DNA from: Planctomycetota bacterium
Lineage (GTDB): Bacteria > Planctomycetota > Planctomycetia > Pirellulales > Pirellulaceae
NCBI GenBank assembly: GCA_024277285.1
Contig: JAJRVM010000099.1
Span: 1 to 52,541 of the forward strand
Direction of reading: 5' to 3'
DNA: 52,541 nucleotides
Shown here one piece after another: positions 30,827-38,955 of this stretch. Numbering within the stretch: position 1 is the first letter of the stretch; every line of letters starts with the position of its first letter. Under the pieces are notes generated by a model. The model was given only the letters and a program-made list of their open reading frames with translations. It searched no databases and was not told where the DNA came from. Position numbers and translations under genes: made by a program.

Positions 30827-31498
30827 ATGGATCAAACCAGCTCGAACGACGACGTGTCACGTTCTTGCGAACGGGGGGGGTCGAACGATTTTCGTGAACT
30901 GTTGGGACGTGCTCGTGGCGGATCAACGGCGGCGTTGGGTGAGATGGTCCAGACGTGCCGAGACTACTTGTTGCTGGTCGCCAACCAGGAGATTACCGGA
31001 CCACTGCGACAAAAGTTCAATCCGTCAGATGCGGTGCAAGAGACGTTCTTGTTGGCCCAACGACGTCTGGAACAGTTTCGAGGCGATTCACAGGAAGAAC
31101 TGCTCGCGTGGTTGCGGGCGATTCTACGGAACCAGATTCTGGCGGAGAACCGTCGCCAAACCGCGAGCAAACGCGATTACCGGCGGGAGTTGCGGCAACG
31201 AGAAAGTGGGTCGGAAGGCGGAAGAGGAGTGGTCGGGATTGGGTTGGCGGGCGACCATATGTCGCCACGTTCCGAGGCCATTCATGCGGAAGAGGCTGTT
31301 CGTTTGCGTCAGGCCTTGGCCGGCTTGTCCACGGATCACCGCTGCGTGATCGTACTGCGCAATTGGGAGCAATTGGCTTTTTCAGAAGTCGCCCGGCGCA
31401 TGAACCGGAGCGAGGATGCAACCAAGAAACTTTGGACTCGGGCCATGCGGGGTCTGGAGAAAGCACTGCGCGATGAAGCCGAACGAGAACCACTCTGA
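30827..31498 (+). CDS. ECF-type RNA polymerase sigma factor (planctomycete subgroup)
   Basis: From the ATG at 30827 the product has 223 residues, close to the usual ECF length. Sigma region 2 lies at about 40-110 (NPSDAVQETFLLAQRRLEQF, then LLAWLRAILRNQ). Sigma region 4 lies at about 160-212, with the helix-turn-helix LAFSEVARRMNRSEDATKKL. The linker is Arg/Gly rich. No clear ribosome binding site precedes this ATG. Earlier starts back to 30488 would add 113 residues without any domain, so I prefer the internal start. The gene overlaps the kinase gene by 26 bp and is divergent from the giant gene. Family knowledge: such sigma factors redirect RNA polymerase to specific promoters and in planctomycetes are often encoded next to Ser/Thr kinases. 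Control by the adjacent kinase is an inference from that pairing. Confidence 0.85.
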   Translation: MDQTSSNDDVSRSCERGGSNDFRELLGRARGGSTAALGEMVQTCRDYLLLVANQEITGPLRQKFNPSDAVQETFLLAQRRLEQFRGDSQEELLAWLRAILRNQILAENRRQTASKRDYRRELRQRESGSEGGRGVVGIGLAGDHMSPRSEAIHAEEAVRLRQALAGLSTDHRCVIVLRNWEQLAFSEVARRMNRSEDATKKLWTRAMRGLEKALRDEAEREPL

Positions 31499-34418
31499 AC
31501 AGCTTGGACCGGAGGCGGGAGAACCCGGTCAGACGCTTGACGAGACGGCCAGGGCAGAGCAAGATTCGTCCGTCCGGGCTCCCGACCAGGCGAGGGACGA
31601 CTCGAGCGCGGATTTGTCGAAGTGTGCGAAGCTGATTGATCGCGTTCGACGTAATAGTCCGTTCTGCCTGGCCGACCTGGTTGCCGATGCCGCAGGACCC
31701 ATGTGGCTTGCCGGCGAACAAGCAGGTGGCGAGCGCGCGGGAGACGTCGAGACAGGGAACGCGGAAACCGAGACGGCAAAAGAGCCACAAGCAACGACCG
31801 TCGAGCCGAATCGACCGAAGCAAATTGGGCGGTTTCAGGTCAAGGAGCTGGTCGGCCAAGGAGGTTTTGGTCTGGTTTTTCGCGCCATCGATCCGCGACT
31901 TGGCCGAGATGTTGCGTTGAAGATTCCCCGCGTCGAGACCTTGCTGACAGATCGTGATCACCAACGGTTTCTGGACGAAGCGAAGACGGTCAGCACACTG
32001 AATCATCCCGCGATCGCGGCCGTTTATGAAGCAGGCTACGCGGGCCCGATCTGCTACATGGCCTCGGCTTACTATTCGGGCGGTTCACTGGCCCAAGCGC
32101 TGTCGGTAACGGGGCCTTGGTCGCCCCAATTGGCAGCTCAAATGACGCGTACACTCGCCCTCGCGGTACAGCACGCGCACAGCCGAGGGGTGCTGCACCG
32201 CGACATGAAGCCGGGGAATGTCTTGTTTGATAGCCATGCCGCCATTGTTAGCGATCTTGCATCTGCGCCGGCTGCGGCGCGGATCGTCGATTTTGGATTG
32301 GCGAAATTGGTGGATCGGCAACAGGACTTGACCCAAACCGGCGCGTTGATCGGCACGCCCGCTTACATGTCCCCAGAACAAGCGGATGGACGGCACCAAG
32401 ATGTTAGCTCGGCTGCGGATATCTATGGTTTGGGAGCCATTCTGTACGAGTTGCTGACGGGACGCCCCCCTTTTCAACACGATTCGCTTCTCGCGACGCT
32501 TGAAGCCGTTCGGTCTGATGAGCCGGTTGCGCCGCGGTTGCTGCAAGGCGAGTTGCCCCGGGACCTCGAAGCGATTTGTTTGAAGTGCCTGGAGAAGTCT
32601 CCCGAGCGGCGTTATGCGACTGCGCGTGGGCTGGCGAATGACCTGGGCCGGTACTTGCGCGGTGACATGGTGCAGGCGCGCCCTCTTTCACGCGCGCGCA
32701 AGACGATTCGATGGTGCCGTCGATATCCGGCTTGGACTGCGTTGGGAACGACGTTGATGGTCGGTGTTGTAGCTGTGGCCGCTGTTTCGACCGTGGCCTA
32801 CCTTCAGGTTGCCGGGGCACGTGATGCATTGGTCGAATCGAATCAGGCCTTGCGGCACGCACGCGATGCTGAAGCGCATCGTGCCGAGCAATTGCGCGCC
32901 TCCCTGGACGCGCAAGTCTCGATCGTGTTGGAAGATTTGCTCGGTCGGCAAACGGAGCTTACAGACGAACACCGCAAGTATCTTCAGGCAGCACTCGTCT
33001 CCTATGAACAATTTGCCGCCGAACAGGGCTTCGGTGGCGAGGTCCAAGCCGCAGTTGCCGCTGCGCATGCGCGTGTCGGAGATATTCATGCGCGGCTAGG
33101 CGATTTGGCCGCTGCGGAAGAAGCGTATCAACAGGCTCTTGAACGTTACGCGTCGTTGCTCGAAGATTCCGACGCGCGCCCCGACTGGGTCTACAAGCAG
33201 TCGGAAACGCAAACGGCCTTGGCACACGTGTGGGAGCTGCTGGGGCGAACGGAGGATGCGGAACGTGCCTTGCGCGAAGCGCTCGATGCAACGCGTACGT
33301 TGGTAACACGTTTTCCCGCCAATGCGGACTACCGACAACTGAACGTCAGCGAATTGGCCAGCTTAGGCAACACGCTGAAAAACTCAAGACGCGTAGCACC
33401 TGCCCGTGACCTGTTTCGCGACGCGATTGAATTGCAACAGGCGATGCTCAGCGACCAACCAGATGATGCGGGCCAACGCGCCATGTTGGCCAAGCTCCAT
33501 GGCAGTCTTGCGCAGACACTCACTCTCATGCAGCGCCTTGGCGATGCCGAGCAGACGATTCAAAAAGCCATTACGATCCAAGAAAGCTTGGTTGCCGAGT
33601 GCCCGAATGATCCATCGCAACGCGAGTTGCTTGCTCATCTTGCCAATGGCCATGCGTTTATTCTGTTGCGCCAAGGTCGATCCGATGAAGCGGAATCCGT
33701 GTTGCGCGAACAACTGACCGTGCGACGCGAGTTGGCGGATATGTTCCCGCTGAAGACCGACTACCAGCTCGCGTTGATCGCTGCTTACGTCAATTTCGGG
33801 ACGATTATGGTCCAAACACATCGGCCCGACGAGGCCGAGCAAATCTGGCGGAGTGCCGAACGTGTGGCGCGGCGAATCCTTGTCCATCAATCGCAAGAGC
33901 CGTACCATCACTATGCGTTGGCCAACGTTCTCTTGCATTTGGCGCAGCCAACCTTGGCCAACGGCGAAACGGACAAGGCGTTGGAACTCGCCTCCGAAGG
34001 AGCGACTCAGCTTGAAGTCGCGCTTGAAGGTAATCCGAATCGGCCTGACTTTTTGCGCGCCCGAGCCGAAAAGTACCAAGTTATGGCGCAAGTGCTGGCA
34101 GCGCGTGGGCAGCACGAGAAAGCTGCCGCGCAGGCGGAACAAATGCTCCTTAGCCCGTTCGACCCAATCGCGTCTCCCTTGGTCGCCGCACGCGTATTTG
34201 CACGCTGCGCCTTGCTGGCCGAAGCGGACGATGCAGAGCTAGCCGAGCACTATCGAGACCGCGCGGTCGATAGCCTGCGGCAGGCCATCGACCACGGTTT
34301 CACCCGCCGTGAGTCGATCACAACGCATCCCGATCTCAAGACGCTTCGCGCGCGTCCAGACGTACAGGAACTGATGCAACGCATCGGGCCCGACGCATTA
34401 GGTCGCACCGGCATGTGA
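31473..34418 (+). CDS. Membrane Ser/Thr protein kinase with C-terminal TPRs
   Basis: The ATG at 31473 (981 residues) is preceded by ggaga about 12 nt upstream and lies inside the end of the sigma gene, suggesting translational coupling. A polar N-terminus of about 115 residues precedes the kinase domain (about 121-395). The Gly-rich loop is GQGGFGLVFRA, the ATP lysine K150 (VALKIPR), the catalytic loop HRDMKPGN (242-249), then DFG 273-275 and GTPAYMSPEQA (294-304). All key residues are present, so it should be active. About 18 extra residues lie between the catalytic loop and DFG. A single membrane helix is at about 422-444. The remaining 530 residues are TPRs on the other side of the membrane, probably periplasmic. 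It likely senses an extracytoplasmic or protein signal and may act on the sigma factor. Confidence 0.9.
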   Translation: MKPNENHSEQLGPEAGEPGQTLDETARAEQDSSVRAPDQARDDSSADLSKCAKLIDRVRRNSPFCLADLVADAAGPMWLAGEQAGGERAGDVETGNAETETAKEPQATTVEPNRPKQIGRFQVKELVGQGGFGLVFRAIDPRLGRDVALKIPRVETLLTDRDHQRFLDEAKTVSTLNHPAIAAVYEAGYAGPICYMASAYYSGGSLAQALSVTGPWSPQLAAQMTRTLALAVQHAHSRGVLHRDMKPGNVLFDSHAAIVSDLASAPAAARIVDFGLAKLVDRQQDLTQTGALIGTPAYMSPEQADGRHQDVSSAADIYGLGAILYELLTGRPPFQHDSLLATLEAVRSDEPVAPRLLQGELPRDLEAICLKCLEKSPERRYATARGLANDLGRYLRGDMVQARPLSRARKTIRWCRRYPAWTALGTTLMVGVVAVAAVSTVAYLQVAGARDALVESNQALRHARDAEAHRAEQLRASLDAQVSIVLEDLLGRQTELTDEHRKYLQAALVSYEQFAAEQGFGGEVQAAVAAAHARVGDIHARLGDLAAAEEAYQQALERYASLLEDSDARPDWVYKQSETQTALAHVWELLGRTEDAERALREALDATRTLVTRFPANADYRQLNVSELASLGNTLKNSRRVAPARDLFRDAIELQQAMLSDQPDDAGQRAMLAKLHGSLAQTLTLMQRLGDAEQTIQKAITIQESLVAECPNDPSQRELLAHLANGHAFILLRQGRSDEAESVLREQLTVRRELADMFPLKTDYQLALIAAYVNFGTIMVQTHRPDEAEQIWRSAERVARRILVHQSQEPYHHYALANVLLHLAQPTLANGETDKALELASEGATQLEVALEGNPNRPDFLRARAEKYQVMAQVLAARGQHEKAAAQAEQMLLSPFDPIASPLVAARVFARCALLAEADDAELAEHYRDRAVDSLRQAIDHGFTRRESITTHPDLKTLRARPDVQELMQRIGPDALGRTGM

Positions 34419-34894
34419 CACGTGCATGGCTTCGGTTGGGTGGCACTGGCTGAGTGAGCGGGATTCGGCGTATTCGCATTCCATTTGCACGCGTGTTGCC
34501 GCTTCAGCGAGCACTGGCTCCGCTCGCGGGTGTCCGGTTGGTTGGGATTACATCACATGGCGCTCGCTCAGCCAGTGCCACCCAAGTAGTCCCCAAGAAC
34601 GGGTGGGCTTCCATCTGCGGAAGCATTTCTATAGCCGTGAAGTTAGTGCCAGGTGTTAGCCGCTCTGCGCCCGGGATGGAGTCTCTGGCCGCGCGCAGCG
34701 CCGCCACCGTCTGACGCTTGTTCACGACCCGAGCGTACGCGAGCGAAGCCAAAGAAGGCGTCGATTGGCCGCCGCATGACGATGTGGTAGACTCGTTCGG
34801 GTAACCACACGGATTACCACACCTTCTCCTATCGCGCTCGGCAAGCGAGGCCTGCTGTGACTTGCGGGAAAGAAGAATCGCCAGGAGTCTGCCG
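34419..34894. other. Intergenic region between kinase and glycosyltransferase genes
   Basis: 476 bp without a credible gene. It holds the 150-bp inverted-repeat element (listed separately) directly after the kinase stop. The remaining 300 bp should contain the glycosyltransferase promoter, which I cannot define. Confidence 0.45.
34436..34585. repeat. 150-bp element with 25-bp terminal inverted repeats
   Basis: The left arm 34436-34460 (ttgggtggcactggctga...) and the right arm 34561-34585 are reverse complements at 24 of 25 positions. A third copy of the core gcactggct lies inside, near 34511, followed by a small 6-bp stem (gcgagc/gctcgc). There is no target duplication I can see and no coding capacity. 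It could be a MITE, a REP/BIME-like palindromic repeat, or a terminator structure for the kinase operon. Confidence 0.7.
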
Positions 34895-35713
34895 ATGCAC
34901 CATGATCCAACGGACCCCGCAGTGGAGCAATCCACGTGCGCCGACGATGATTCGCTTGCGCGGGTAACGGTCATCATCCCGGCACTCGACGAAGAGGAGT
35001 CGCTGCCTCTGGTGCTGGGCGACCTGCCACAAGTAGGGCAAGTGATCGTTGTCGACAACGGCTCGACCGATGCGACCGCAGCGGTTGCCAAACGCTGTGG
35101 AGCCACGGTTGTTCCGGAAGCGCAACGCGGATATGGCTCGGCCTGCTTGCGTGGCCTTGCGACGGTCCGCGATCAGATTGAACGTGGGCAAGAGGCTCCG
35201 CGCGTGGTTGTCTTTCTTGACGCGGACTACAGCGATCATCCCGAGATGTTGCCACAATTGGTCGGCCCGATCTTTGCGGGCGACGCTGATTGTGTGCTCG
35301 GTTCGCGCCTGCTTGGGAAACGTGAAGCAGGTGCGATGCCACCGCAGAGCGTCTTCGGCAATAAGTTGGCCTGTTTCCTGATGCGTTTGCTGTTTGGCAT
35401 ACGTTATACCGACCTCGGTCCCTTCCGAGCCATCGAGTATTCCGCGCTGGAATCGCTGAATATGGAGGATGAGAATTTCGGTTGGACGATCGAGATGCAA
35501 ATCAAGGCGGGGCGCGCCGATTTGCGTGTGCGCGAGATTCCCGTACCATATCGATGTCGCGTTGGGACCAGCAAGATCAGTGGAACCGTGTTGGGCAGCA
35601 TCAAAGCCGGCAACAAAATCCTCTACACGATCGCCAAGTACGGTTTTCGAGCGAGGAGGCAAAAGCCGGGGCCGAGCAGGGACGGTCAGCCTACGGAAAA
35701 GGATTCGAGGTGA
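34895..35713 (+). CDS. Family 2 glycosyltransferase
   Basis: The ATG at 34895 has an AGGAG at a good distance (aggagtctgccg); a TTG at 34862 has no such site. The product has 272 residues. The GT-A nucleotide-sugar fold is evident: VTVIIPALDEEESLPLVL (25-41), VVDNGSTDAT (52-61) and the metal-binding FLDADYSDHPEML (107-119). A later TDLGPFRAI and the C-terminal RCRVGTSKISGT resemble polyprenyl-phosphate glycosyltransferases of the DPM1 type. No C-terminal membrane helices follow, so it is a short soluble or membrane-associated enzyme. It probably transfers a sugar to a lipid carrier; the sugar is unknown. It lies 52 bp upstream of the TVP38-like gene in the same direction, which suggests an operon. 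Confidence 0.85.
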   Translation: MHHDPTDPAVEQSTCADDDSLARVTVIIPALDEEESLPLVLGDLPQVGQVIVVDNGSTDATAAVAKRCGATVVPEAQRGYGSACLRGLATVRDQIERGQEAPRVVVFLDADYSDHPEMLPQLVGPIFAGDADCVLGSRLLGKREAGAMPPQSVFGNKLACFLMRLLFGIRYTDLGPFRAIEYSALESLNMEDENFGWTIEMQIKAGRADLRVREIPVPYRCRVGTSKISGTVLGSIKAGNKILYTIAKYGFRARRQKPGPSRDGQPTEKDSR

Positions 35714-35765
35714 CTGGAAGACAACACCGTCCTGAACGTGGTGATAGGAGTAGGAGCCTAGTAAG

Positions 35766-36542
35766 ATGCCGCAGCCGAGTGCCACACCAATTGCGGGGCC
35801 GAAAAGCGGGCCGTGGGCGAAACTCGCGGTGTTCGTTCTCGTCGCGGGATGTGCCGCCGTGTTGTATCTGCGTTTTGGCGATCTCTTGACTTTGGCGAAC
35901 CTGGCAGAGCAAGAATCGCAACTGCGCGTGTTCCAGCAACAGCACCCCGTGCTGGTCTACGGTGCTGCCTTCCTGTTGTATGTTGGCGTGACAGGGCTTT
36001 CACTCCCAGGGGCAACGGTCCTGTCGCTGGTCTATGGCTGGTACTTTGGCGTGTTGCGTGGCGTGCCATTGGTGAGTCTTGCATCGACTGCCGGTGCGAC
36101 GCTGGCGTTTCTGTTGAGCCGGTTTCTATTTCGTGATGCCATAAACCGGCGGTTCGGCCCACGATTGGAGTCGTTCAATCAGGCCTTGGAGCGCGAGGGA
36201 GCGTTTTTCTTGTTCATGCTGCGGCTGGTCCCAGCCGTGCCGTTTTTTGTGATCAACGCCGTGATGGGCCTGACGCCCATTCGCTTATGGACGTTCTGGT
36301 GGGTCAGCCAATTGGGGATGCTGGCCGGGACAATCGTCTACATCTATGCCGGTTCTTGCGTTCCCAATTTGCAAGCGTTGGCCGACAACGGTATCAATGC
36401 GGTTTTTTCGCCCGGACAGTTGCTGCAGATCGTGGGTGCTTTCGCGGTCCTTGGCATCTTTCCCTGGCTGGCTCGTTGGATCGGCAAGCGGATCACCCTT
36501 AGGAAGGAGCCTAGAGTCGAGAGCCTAGAGTCGAGAGCCTAG
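35766..36542 (+). CDS. TVP38/TMEM64 (VTT/SNARE-associated, DedA-superfamily) membrane protein
   Basis: 258 residues with about five to six membrane segments: an N-terminal helix (about 19-37), then the VTT core from about 58 to 200. Family hallmarks are LSLPGATVLSLVYGWYFG, the Arg/Pro motif MLRLVPAVPFFVINAVMG and the closing GTIVYIYAGS. Members are linked to lipid scrambling or flipping of lipid carriers, and the superfamily includes undecaprenyl-phosphate recycling proteins. Pairing with a GT2 enzyme fits a role with a lipid-linked sugar, but this is inference. AGGAG sequences lie 10-20 nt upstream of the ATG. The last residues (about ten, RVESLESRA) are encoded by a 14-bp tandem repeat that crosses the stop codon, so the native C-terminus may have been altered. 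Confidence 0.85.
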   Translation: MPQPSATPIAGPKSGPWAKLAVFVLVAGCAAVLYLRFGDLLTLANLAEQESQLRVFQQQHPVLVYGAAFLLYVGVTGLSLPGATVLSLVYGWYFGVLRGVPLVSLASTAGATLAFLLSRFLFRDAINRRFGPRLESFNQALEREGAFFLFMLRLVPAVPFFVINAVMGLTPIRLWTFWWVSQLGMLAGTIVYIYAGSCVPNLQALADNGINAVFSPGQLLQIVGAFAVLGIFPWLARWIGKRITLRKEPRVESLESRA

Positions 36543-36544
36543 AG
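36507..36544. repeat. 14-bp tandem repeat, 2.7 copies, across the VTT gene stop
   Basis: The unit gagcctagagtcga occurs at 36507-36520 and 36521-36534, with a partial third copy to 36544. The stop codon (36540-36542) lies in the third copy. Confidence 0.85.
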
Positions 36545-36666
36545 GAAAGAGGTGAGCGTCTCGAGTTGAAGCGGTTCTCGCCTTTTGGGGCCACAACGGT
36601 TGCTTGTTTTGCGACCCTTGACATTGGCGTCCATGAGTTCTTGGGCGGTTTGGCGAAGAGGATTCC

Positions 36667-37728
36667 TTACCTTGCAGGTGGATCGGGGAGCCGAACTGAC
36701 GCGTCAGGGGCATTATCCGTCCAATCGCCCGATGTCAATTGATCGGTAGTTTTGCGGACCGGATCGAAGAGGAAGATGTGCTGATACGGATCAGAGTGGA
36801 GGAGTCCTGGGATGACTAGCTTCTCGCCATTAGGATACCAGTCGAATGATGCATTCCGAGAGACTGGTGAATCGGAGTCCGTGATGCGCACCGGATCTTC
36901 TTCCAACGGTCGGTATCCGTGCGTCAAGAACAAACCGTCGGCGGGTCCGTTAGTGTTCTTGTGCCACAGTAGTGCCATGCGGCCACTGCGGGCGACGGAA
37001 ATCTCGCGGTAACAGGCCTTCTTGTCCGGCTCGTCCGTAAGCCGTTCGACTTTCAGGCTGACGGGATCGATGCGGAAGACTTCACTTCTCGTTCCATTGC
37101 GAATGGGCATGACTGTCGCATAGATGTAGCCATTGCTGGCCCAGCAACCGTTATCAAACTCACGATAATTGCCGGGGAACGCAATGTCTAATCGCGTGAG
37201 CTCGCCAGTGGCGACGTCCAGTAGATGGAGGTTCCTGAGATTGCGGTCGACGTACATAATTTGCTCGCCCGTTGGCGACCAATCCAGAATGCGTCCTGGT
37301 GCCGGTGTCGATTTTTCGAAAACGGTTATCTTTGGATTCCCCGGTTGCACCATGCAGACCCTTGGCTTCACATTACGGTCGGAAATGAACGCTAAACGTT
37401 GGCCATCGGGTGCCCACCGTGGATTCTGGTCATTGGCGTAGTTCTGTTTGGCAAACAGCGGTTGCAGATTCTCGCCGCTGGGATCGAGTGTGTAGATCTG
37501 AAAAGTTCCGCCGCCGCGATTCGAGCTGAATGCGATCTTGCGATTGAATTCAGGAATCGGAACGATACCGATGCCGCCAGGCCGGCTGCCGTAAATCAAT
37601 ACCGACTTGCCATCGGGGGTCAGTTCGATCTTCCAACAAGTCTCTCGCAAGCCTTCAACACGGGCGAGGATGCGTCCATCGAACGCGTCCAGGAAATGAA
37701 GCGAACGGTTATCGCCACTCAATGCCAC
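36667..37728 (-). pseudogene. TolB/WD40-like propeller ORF, probable 3' part of a broken kinase gene
   Basis: 353 residues from a GTG at 37728. PD40/TolB-like blades are visible: KIAFSSNRGGGTFQIYTLD, NPRWAPDGQRLAFISD, ILDWSPTGEQIMYVD and FDWYPNGEKLVIPG, so 5-6 blades. The sequence starts in the middle of a blade. In the same frame the residues before the GTG (TETLV) also look like propeller sequence, and there is no signal peptide and no ribosome binding site. It overlaps the upstream kinase-N-terminus-like ORF by 10 bp in another frame. Planctomycetes have many kinases with an N-terminal helical region, a kinase domain, a membrane helix and a C-terminal propeller; this reads as the propeller end of such a gene. 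The alternative is a real, coupled two-gene unit. Confidence 0.55.
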
Positions 37729-38249
37729 CAGTGTTTCGGTCCGGTCGTCAATGGCAGGTAGACGGGCGGCGCGTTTTCGCGAGGCGGAAGCGGTTTGGTC
37801 AAGCTTGCCTGTTCCGCGACCGATTCCTCTTCAGTCGAAAGGACACGATCACGCTCGGCATGGCGCTCTACGTCGGCCAGATCGATTTGCCCCGCCACCG
37901 ACGGGAATCGGCGCGCCAACTCGTCGGCCGTCGCCGGCATCGAGAAGACAGCGCGCGTCGCGCACTCGGCTTCAAGCAATTCGAGGAGACGCGTTGAGTC
38001 ATCGGCCAAATGAGGCCACCGTTCAAAGTAGGATTCCAGGAACGCCGGTTGCATCGTGCGCCAGCGGTATTCCAAATCGACCTTGATGCACTCGACGACT
38101 GTCGGATCAAGTAGTGAGGGCTCGAGCCCCGACGTGAAATCCTCGATCTGAGGGTCTGTTTCCGAGTGCCACGCTTCCTCCAGACGGTGGAGTACGTCTT
38201 CCACGAGCATCCACTCGGCGTCATTGAGCTCATGATGGGATGAAGTCAT
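37719..38249 (-). pseudogene. N-terminal region of a planctomycete Ser/Thr kinase, kinase domain missing
   Basis: 176 residues from the ATG at 38249 (weak site). The sequence resembles the helical N-terminal region that precedes the kinase domain in many planctomycete kinases: a VLHRLEEAWHSETDPQIEDF helix, VECIKVDLEYRWR, SYFERWPHLAD, and then LLEAECATRAV and ELARRFPSVAGQIDL. In such proteins the Gly-rich loop would follow soon after. Here the frame instead runs through a short Pro-rich stretch and ends at 37719, inside the propeller ORF. I read this as a deletion that removed the kinase and membrane parts. If expressed alone it would be a small soluble helical protein of unknown use. Confidence 0.5.
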
Positions 38250-38955
38250 TTTCAGAATCTCGCAAGCTGGATACTCCAGAGGGGCGCGCCACCGACCGGG
38301 CCGGCTAGGGCCGGAGAATATCTCACGCGTTGTACAATCGTCAAACGGCCGCATTCCAAGGGGCATGCGACACAAGGGGGGGCGATGTGACTTCGGAAGT
38401 AAGTTGCACTCGAAGCCTGTAGTATCTCGGCCAGGCTAGGCGACCGATTCGCGACGTGCACGCAGTTCGCCGAGGCGCTATTGGGGCGACAAACGTGATC
38501 GCCGTGGCGCCGCTGGCAAGCAACTGGCAGTCGACGGCAGGCACCCTACGGGCAGAAAAGAGGCTGGCATCACATTTCTTTATTGCCCGTCATTTTCTTT
38601 GCCCTCAAAGGAGAGCAACTGGATCGCCGTCCATCAGCGCAGCAGGAGAAGAGGGCAAGAGAAAAGGATCGGTAGAACGGTCTGCGGTCAGGCGTCCTCT
38701 TCCCGGCTTCAAACGCAATGCGGAGTCGCGGAACAAAGGTGGACGCGTCCACCAAACAGTAAGATGGCCCAAATGGTCGATTTTTGGCAGTCCCGTGCTG
38801 GTGCCTTTATTCGTGCGATGTCACGCGTCTAATCAGCCTGTTCTAGCGGCATTCGGGGGGGGCACGGTAGTTCTGACTGGCAGCCGACCAATCTTCGTGC
38901 AATACTCAGATAGCCTATTTTTGCCATCCTGCACGATTGTTCTCGGGAGTTCGCC
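38250..38955. other. Intergenic region, divergent
   Basis: 706 bp between the kinase remnant (-) and the BNR propeller gene (+). A long plus-strand frame (38456-39022) has no homology or ribosome binding site and runs into the next gene in another frame, so I reject it. I see no repeat, RNA gene or clear promoter. An eight-G run lies near 38855-38862. Confidence 0.4.

Noticed and set aside
30873..30880. Eight-G run early in the sigma factor gene (others near 38855 and at 51298-51305), possible phase variation
   Set aside because: A few G8 runs are expected by chance in 52 kb of this base composition, and the affected frames are intact.
31017..32006. 329-residue minus-strand ORF opposite the sigma and kinase genes
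   Set aside because: It lies opposite two well-supported genes and has no recognisable domain.
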